Notes under the pieces: generated by a model
Told to the model about the DNA's origin: nothing
Database searches by the model: none
The model's input: the letters and a program-made list of their open reading frames with translations, nothing else
Part shown: in pieces, positions 6,856 through 11,748 of the stretch
Position numbering within the stretch: position 1 is the first letter of the stretch
Layout: the number at the start of each line of letters is the position of its first letter
Made by a program: the position numbers and the translations under genes
NCBI GenBank assembly: GCA_019247755.1
Contig: JAFBAM010000076.1
Coordinates: 1 to 11,748, forward strand
Reading direction: 5' to 3'
Length of the DNA: 11,748 bases
Source of the DNA: Sphingomonas sp.
Lineage (GTDB): Bacteria; Pseudomonadota; Alphaproteobacteria; Sphingomonadales; Sphingomonadaceae

Positions 6856-8181
6856 ATGGGGGCGCACGTCTTTCATCGTTCAACCAGCGCGCGCCCGCCG
6901 ATCGCAGTCCGCGGTGAAGGATCATTCCTGATCGACGCAGACGGACGTCGTTACCTCGATGCTTGCAGCGGCGCTGCGGTGTCCTGTCTGGGTCACGGCC
7001 ATCCAAGAGTCGCTGCAGCAATCGCCGAACAAGCCGCGCGGCTTGAATATGTGCACACGGGTTTCTTTACGACAGCCGAAGGCGAGGAACTGGCTGACCT
7101 GGTCGCCGATTTGTCGCCCGGAGCGCTCGATCGCGTCTGGTTCACGAGTAGCGGATCCGAGGCGACCGAGGCCGCGCTGAAGCTCGCGCGGCAATATCAT
7201 CTGGAGCACGGGGACAGTGGCCGCACGCAAGTCATTGCGCGGCGCCTCAGCTACCATGGCAATACGCTCGGAGCATTGGCGGTGGGCGGAAGTGAATGGC
7301 GACGCGCGCCATACGCGCCCTTGCTGATCGACGTCTCTTTGGTTGATCCCTGCTTCGAATATCGCTTCGCGGAAGCTGAAGAGAGTGCCGAGGATTACGG
7401 ACGGCGCGCGGCGAATTCCCTTGAAGCTGAGATTCTAGTGCTTGGCGCGGAAACGGTAATGGCGGTCATTGCCGAAACGGTGGTCGGAGCGACGGCCGGT
7501 GCGGTCCCGCCAGTAGCCGGATATCTGCGGAAAATTCGCGAAATCTGCGACCGCTATGGCGTGTTGCTCATCCTCGACGAGGTCATGTGCGGTTCGGGGC
7601 GTACTGGCACGTTCCTCTCGTGCGAGCAGGATGGCGTGGTCCCCGACATCGTCACGCTCGGCAAGGGGCTCGGCGGCGGCTACCAGCCGATCGGCGCCGT
7701 CGTGTGCACGGACAAGGTCTATGAAGCGGTTGCGAGCGGATCGGGTGCGCTGAAGCACGGCCAGACCTACAATGCGCACCCCGTCGGCTGCGCGGCAGCG
7801 CTCGCGGTCCAGCAAATCATCCGGGAGGAGGGATTGCTAGGTCGCGTGGTAACTGCCGGCGAGCGGCTGCAGGCGCTGCTGACTTCCCGCTTCGGCAATC
7901 ATCCCAACGTCGGCGACATCAGGGGACGCGGCCTGTTGCTGGCGATCGAACTCGTCGCCGACCGCGCTACGAAAGCCCCGTTCGATCCTGCGCTCAAGCT
8001 GCATGAGCGAGCCAAGTCTGAAGCTTTCGCTCGCGGACTGCTGATCTACCCGGGCGGCGGTACCGCCGACGGCCGCAGCGGCGACCACATCCTGCTCGCG
8101 CCGCCCTACAACATCGCTGACCACGAGCTTGAGACGATCGTCGACCTGCTCGGCGATACCGTCGACGCGGTGCTTCCATAA
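6856..8181 (+). CDS. Class III (PLP-dependent) aminotransferase, aspartate aminotransferase family
   Basis: A 441-residue omega-aminotransferase of fold type I, class III. It would move an amino group from an amine or amino acid to a keto acid, using pyridoxal phosphate in the cytoplasm. Visible motifs in order: RGEGSFLIDADGRRYLDACSG near residue 20-40, the phosphate-binding SGSEATEAALKLAR, SYHGNT contacting the cofactor, ILDEVMCGSGRTG with Asp241 pairing with the pyridine nitrogen, and TLGKGLGGGYQPIG with the Schiff-base Lys270. GQTYNAHPVG follows at the expected place. The length is normal for the class and the ATG at 6856 fits the usual N-terminus. The stop overlaps the next start by one base (TAATG), indicating translational coupling with the flavoprotein dehydrogenase and aldehyde dehydrogenase. 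The donor cannot be assigned; ornithine-, diamine-, histamine- or beta-alanine-type aminotransferases are all possible. The context supports an amine-catabolic rather than a biotin or heme role. Confidence 0.9.
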   Translation: MGAHVFHRSTSARPPIAVRGEGSFLIDADGRRYLDACSGAAVSCLGHGHPRVAAAIAEQAARLEYVHTGFFTTAEGEELADLVADLSPGALDRVWFTSSGSEATEAALKLARQYHLEHGDSGRTQVIARRLSYHGNTLGALAVGGSEWRRAPYAPLLIDVSLVDPCFEYRFAEAEESAEDYGRRAANSLEAEILVLGAETVMAVIAETVVGATAGAVPPVAGYLRKIREICDRYGVLLILDEVMCGSGRTGTFLSCEQDGVVPDIVTLGKGLGGGYQPIGAVVCTDKVYEAVASGSGALKHGQTYNAHPVGCAAALAVQQIIREEGLLGRVVTAGERLQALLTSRFGNHPNVGDIRGRGLLLAIELVADRATKAPFDPALKLHERAKSEAFARGLLIYPGGGTADGRSGDHILLAPPYNIADHELETIVDLLGDTVDAVLP

Positions 8182-10247
8182 TGAGCCGCGATCCGCGCTA
8201 CGACATCCTGTTCGAACCGGTGAAGATCGGTCCCGTGATTGCGCGCAATCGCTTCTACCAGGTCCCGCACTGCACTGGCATTGGTTGGACCCAGCCCGAG
8301 ACGCTCGCGCGGTTGCGTGGAATAAAGGCCGAGGGGGGCTGGGCGGTTGTGGCAACCGAGGAAACCGAAATCCACCCGAGTGCTGACTGCGAGCCCTTTC
8401 ACGAGGGGCGGTTGTGGGACGACCGCGACATCCCGGCGATGGCGCTGATGGCGGACGCGGTGCACGAACATGGCGCGCTCGCGGCGATCGAGATCATGCA
8501 CCACGGCGGTTCGGTCGCGAACTGGGGCACACGCATTGCCCCGATAGCGCCCTCGCACCGCCCGATCATCTACAACTATCCGGTGCAGGCGCGAGCGATG
8601 GACAAGGAGGACATCCGCAACCTTCGAGGATGGCACCGCGACGCCGCTGTCCGGTCGAAGAAGGCGGGTTTCGATATCGTCTACGTCTATGCGACCCACG
8701 ATCTGTCGATCGCGCAGCAGTTCCTCGAACGCCGCAAGAACGACCGCACCGACGAATATGGCGGAAGCCTCGAGAACCGCGCTCGCCTTCTCCGCGAGCT
8801 GATCGAGGATACGAAGGAAGCGGTCGGCGACAAATGCGCGGTGGCGGTCCGTTTCTGCGCGGACGAGCTGATCGGCGAGGCAGGCCTGACCCACGACGGC
8901 GAAGCGCGCGACGTGATCGCAATGCTAGCCGAGCTGCCGGACTTGTGGGACGTCAACATCTCGAACTGGCCGAATGACAGCCAGACTTCACGCTTCGCCA
9001 AAGAAGGTTTCCAGGAAGCCTACACCAGCTTCGTCAAAAGCCTCACGACCAAGCCGGTGGTGGGCGTGGGACGATTTACGTCGCCGGACACGATGGTGTC
9101 GCAGATCAAGCGCGGCGTGCTCGACTTCATCGGCGCCGCGAGGCCGTCGATCGCCGATCCGTTCCTGCCGAAGAAGATCGAGGAGGGCCGGATCGACGAC
9201 ATCCGCGAATGCATCGGCTGCAACATGTGCGTGTCGAGCGACTACACGTCGACTAATCTCCGCTGCACCCAGAACCCGACGATGGGCGAGGAGTGGCGGC
9301 GCGGCTGGCATCCCGAGATCATCGCACCGAAGAAGTCCGAGGGTTCGGTGCTGGTGGTCGGGGCGGGGCCGGCCGGGCTGGAGGCTGCGCTCTCGGCCGC
9401 CCGGCGCGGGTTCGAGGTGCACCTCGCCGAGGCAAGCGACGAGCTTGGCGGGCGGGTGACGCGCGAAAGCAAGCTGCCAGGACTGTCGGAATGGGCGCGG
9501 GTCCGCGACTGGCGCGTCGGCCAGCTCGAGCGGATGGCGAACGTTTCCATCTATCGCGACAGCAAGCTCGAGGCCGGGCACGTTCTCCAGTTCGGCGCGC
9601 GGCACGTCGCGATCGCAACCGGATCGTTCTGGCGTCGAGATGGCGTTGGGCGCGATTCCGGCTTTCCGATCTTCGACGGGGCTACGGTCTATACGCCCGA
9701 CGACATCATGGCCGGCCGCGATCCCGAGGCGGGGCCTATCATCATCTGGGATGACGACCATTATTATATGGGCGGAGTCCTCGCCGAGGTATCGCGATAC
9801 GCCGGTGCAGAGGTCGTTCTCGTGACGACAGCGGCGGCGGTTTCCGCTTGGACCGCGAATACCCTGGAGGCCCTGCCGATCGCCAGGCGCATGGCAAAGC
9901 TCGGCGTCGAGATCCTGCCGTACATGAGCGTCGCCGGCTTTGCCGGCGATTCGGTTCAGCTCAACAGCGTCCTCACCGGCGAGAAATTCGAGCGGCCGGC
10001 CAGTGCGCTGGTCACCGTGACGGCGCGCCTTCCGGTCGATGCGCTCTACGAAGACCTTCGCGATCGCTGGCAGGCGGCAGGAATCGCGTCCGTCACGCGT
10101 ATCGGCGATTGCTGGGCGCCGAGCACGATCCAGCAGGCGGTCTATTCTGGCCACAAATGGGCGCGCGAACTCGACGAAGAACCCGAAGTTCTGATTCCGC
10201 GTGAATTGCCGATGATCGAATCCGGCAGACTGAAGGTGATGACATGA
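8181..10247 (+). CDS. Trimethylamine/histamine dehydrogenase-like iron-sulfur flavoprotein
   Basis: A 688-residue protein collinear with trimethylamine dehydrogenase (TMADH, about 730 residues), which oxidatively cleaves C-N bonds of amines. The N-terminal Old Yellow Enzyme-type barrel has YQVPHC with Cys31 at the place of the 6-S-cysteinyl-FMN cysteine. Tyr170, His173 and Asp266 match catalytic Tyr169/His172/Asp267. A 4Fe-4S site follows: Cys344, Cys347, Cys350, Cys362 (CIGCNMC...C). Then comes a dinucleotide-binding domain with GAGPAG at 394-399. Of the substrate bowl (Tyr60, Trp264, Trp355) only the middle tryptophan is kept (Trp263); the others are Glu61 and Asp354. The residues reported to couple to ETF (Val344, Tyr442) become Glu343 and Arg440. 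The substrate is therefore probably not trimethylamine; a histamine- or diamine-like cation is an inference. The gene overlaps the aminotransferase stop by one base and the aldehyde dehydrogenase start by four. Alternative: an N-methyl amino acid demethylase of the same superfamily. Confidence 0.88.
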   Translation: MSRDPRYDILFEPVKIGPVIARNRFYQVPHCTGIGWTQPETLARLRGIKAEGGWAVVATEETEIHPSADCEPFHEGRLWDDRDIPAMALMADAVHEHGALAAIEIMHHGGSVANWGTRIAPIAPSHRPIIYNYPVQARAMDKEDIRNLRGWHRDAAVRSKKAGFDIVYVYATHDLSIAQQFLERRKNDRTDEYGGSLENRARLLRELIEDTKEAVGDKCAVAVRFCADELIGEAGLTHDGEARDVIAMLAELPDLWDVNISNWPNDSQTSRFAKEGFQEAYTSFVKSLTTKPVVGVGRFTSPDTMVSQIKRGVLDFIGAARPSIADPFLPKKIEEGRIDDIRECIGCNMCVSSDYTSTNLRCTQNPTMGEEWRRGWHPEIIAPKKSEGSVLVVGAGPAGLEAALSAARRGFEVHLAEASDELGGRVTRESKLPGLSEWARVRDWRVGQLERMANVSIYRDSKLEAGHVLQFGARHVAIATGSFWRRDGVGRDSGFPIFDGATVYTPDDIMAGRDPEAGPIIIWDDDHYYMGGVLAEVSRYAGAEVVLVTTAAAVSAWTANTLEALPIARRMAKLGVEILPYMSVAGFAGDSVQLNSVLTGEKFERPASALVTVTARLPVDALYEDLRDRWQAAGIASVTRIGDCWAPSTIQQAVYSGHKWARELDEEPEVLIPRELPMIESGRLKVMT

Positions 10248-11748
10248 ACATCCAGCCAACCAACCTCCCGCGAGTCACCTATTCGAACACTGGAGAGGAT
10301 TTTTCAGGGGTCCACGCCCATCTCGACGAGGTGATGCCGGAGGCCGAGGCTCGGCTGCTCGGAAAGCACCGCCCCGCCCTGATCGGCGGCCGCGATCGGA
10401 GCGATGGCGAAGTCGTCGCCGCACCCAGCCCGATCGATCGCGAGATTGTGCTCGGCGAGTTCCCGCAGGCGTCCGTGGCGCTCGTCGACGAGGCGGTCGA
10501 CGTGGCGCGCGCGGCCTTTCCAGCCTGGCGGGATCTCGGCTGGCCTCGGCGGGTCGAACTTCTTCGTGCAGCCGCAGACATTGTGGAGGCGCGCAAGTGG
10601 GACCTGTCGGTTGCCTGCCTCATCGAGGTCGGGAAATCGCGGCTCGAAGCGGTCGGGGAGGTCGAAGAAGCGATCGACCTGATCCGCCATTATTGCGGCG
10701 AGATGGAGCGAACCGACGGGTTCCGCGAAACGCGACCGGGGGCATCGGCGGTAGAGCATTGCTCGGTCGAGCTTCGTCCCTATGGCGCGTTCGCCGTCAT
10801 CGCGCCGTTCAACTTTCCTGTCGCGCTAGCGATCGGGATGATCTCGGCCGCGCTGGTCGCCGGGAACACCGTCGTGTTCAAGCCGAGCGATGCTGCGGGG
10901 CTGACGGGGAGGCTCGTGGTCGAGGCGCTAGTCGCGGGCGGGCTGCCGGACGGCGTGCTCAACCTGGTCCAGGGCGGCGACGAGACTGGCAAAGCGCTGG
11001 CGCAGCATCCGCGCATCGACGGCTTTGCCTTTACCGGTTCGAATGCCGTCGGGATGACCATCCTGCGCCATGCAGCCTCCTCGAGAGCGATGCGCCCGGT
11101 CCTCTGCGAGATGGGCGGCAAGAACCCGGCGATCGTGACGGCAAGCGCGGATCTCGCCGTCGCCGCCTCCGGCGTTGCGCGCTCGGCATTTGGACTTTCC
11201 GGACAGAAGTGCAGTGCATCATCCAAGGCCTATGTCGCGCGGGCAATCATCGACGACTTTCTTGGGACACTTATCGAGACGGCCACCAAGCTCGCTGTGG
11301 GCGACCCTCGCCGGCAGGACGTATTCTTGGGGCCGGTCATCGACCAGGCCGCGGTCGATCGCTTCACCTCTGCTTCCGGGCAGGCAAGCGCTGCGGGGTC
11401 GATCCTGCTCGGGGGAACGCAACTCGGCGGAGGGCTGTTCGATGGCGGCACCTATGTCGAAAAAACGATCGTCACCCGCCTCGATCGCGACCATCCGATC
11501 AACCGTGACGAACTATTCCTACCGTTCCTGAGCATCCTCCCGTTCGACGATCTCGAAGATGCGATCGCCGACGCCAACCATAGCCCGTTCGGCCTGACGG
11601 CCGGCGTCTACACGCGGGACCCCGCCGAGCTCGACCGCTTCCTGAACACGATCGAAGCCGGTGTGCTTTATGCCAATCGCGCGGCCGGCGCGACGACCGG
11701 CGCCTGGCCGGGCTTCCAGACTTTCTGCGGCTGGAAGGGTTCGGGAAC
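10244..11748 (+). CDS. NAD(P)-dependent aldehyde dehydrogenase, P5C/glutamate-semialdehyde dehydrogenase-like (3' end outside window)
   Basis: The frame opened by the ATG at 10244 stays open to the last base: 501 codons without a stop, so the C-terminus is missing. The ATG overlaps the stop of the dehydrogenase (ATGA) and has GAAGGTG upstream. The aldehyde dehydrogenase fold is clear: IAPFNFP with Asn190, the cofactor segment GNTVVFKPSD, FTGS, the general base Glu289 in CEMGGKNPAIV, and the nucleophile Cys323 in SGQKCSAS, 34 residues later as is standard. GQKCSAS and the later NRAAGATTG and FCGWKGSG resemble the 1-pyrroline-5-carboxylate (glutamate gamma-semialdehyde) dehydrogenase group more than betaine-aldehyde enzymes. 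It would oxidise the aldehyde released by the two upstream enzymes to a carboxylate in the cytoplasm. Most of the protein is present, as visible length already nears the usual 480-540 residues. The substrate is not determined; succinate-semialdehyde-like activity is also possible. Confidence 0.88.
   Translation, partial: MNIQPTNLPRVTYSNTGEDFSGVHAHLDEVMPEAEARLLGKHRPALIGGRDRSDGEVVAAPSPIDREIVLGEFPQASVALVDEAVDVARAAFPAWRDLGWPRRVELLRAAADIVEARKWDLSVACLIEVGKSRLEAVGEVEEAIDLIRHYCGEMERTDGFRETRPGASAVEHCSVELRPYGAFAVIAPFNFPVALAIGMISAALVAGNTVVFKPSDAAGLTGRLVVEALVAGGLPDGVLNLVQGGDETGKALAQHPRIDGFAFTGSNAVGMTILRHAASSRAMRPVLCEMGGKNPAIVTASADLAVAASGVARSAFGLSGQKCSASSKAYVARAIIDDFLGTLIETATKLAVGDPRRQDVFLGPVIDQAAVDRFTSASGQASAAGSILLGGTQLGGGLFDGGTYVEKTIVTRLDRDHPINRDELFLPFLSILPFDDLEDAIADANHSPFGLTAGVYTRDPAELDRFLNTIEAGVLYANRAAGATTGAWPGFQTFCGWKGSG

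Noticed and set aside
8988..10259. 423-codon minus-strand open frame opposite the dehydrogenase
   Set aside because: Long antisense frames are expected in GC-rich genes; its translation is Arg/Asp/His-rich and unrecognisable, and the plus strand matches TMADH throughout.
10597..11508. 303-codon plus-strand open frame inside the aldehyde dehydrogenase
   Set aside because: It is another frame of the aldehyde dehydrogenase gene, Arg/Gly-rich and without motifs; the frame from 10244 contains all catalytic residues.

Overview
The window looks like a piece of a high-GC alphaproteobacterial chromosome, most likely a sphingomonad (Sphingomonadaceae). This rests on the strong G/C bias at third codon positions, the alphaproteobacterial style of the recombinase remnant, and the exported TolB-propeller/metallohydrolase and M16 peptidase genes. 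No rRNA, tRNA, CRISPR array or complete insertion sequence was seen.

Left part (1-1836). At the left edge the minus strand holds only the first codons of a probable family 25-like glycosyltransferase. Divergent from it is a SAM-dependent methyltransferase with an N-terminal four-cysteine cluster (241-1110). Directly after its stop lies a decayed C-terminal piece of a large serine recombinase (about 1113-1343), then about 500 bases of non-coding, less GC-rich DNA with one GC-rich hairpin. This reads as an old mobile-element scar.

Middle (1837-6809). Two exported proteins are encoded tail to tail with only 2 bases between their stop codons. On the plus strand is an 859-residue fusion of a six-bladed TolB/PD40 propeller and a CehA/McbA-type PHP metallohydrolase. 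On the minus strand is a 796-residue secreted M16 zinc peptidase whose second domain looks shortened.

Right part (6856-11748). A tight plus-strand operon starts 46 bases from the peptidase start codon: a class III aminotransferase, a trimethylamine-dehydrogenase-like iron-sulfur flavoprotein and an aldehyde dehydrogenase. The junctions are TAATG (1-base overlap) and ATGA (4-base overlap). The aldehyde dehydrogenase is still open at the window end after 501 codons. Together these enzymes suggest catabolism of an amine or amino compound: deamination by transamination or by flavin oxidation, then oxidation of the aldehyde to an acid.

The most interesting point is the dehydrogenase active site. 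The Cys-FMN, Tyr/His/Asp and 4Fe-4S residues of trimethylamine dehydrogenase are kept. Two of the three aromatic bowl residues are replaced by Glu and Asp, and the residues known to couple to the electron-transfer flavoprotein become Glu and Arg. This predicts a different, probably doubly charged amine substrate and possibly another electron acceptor. Comparisons with named families are from memory; no search was run.
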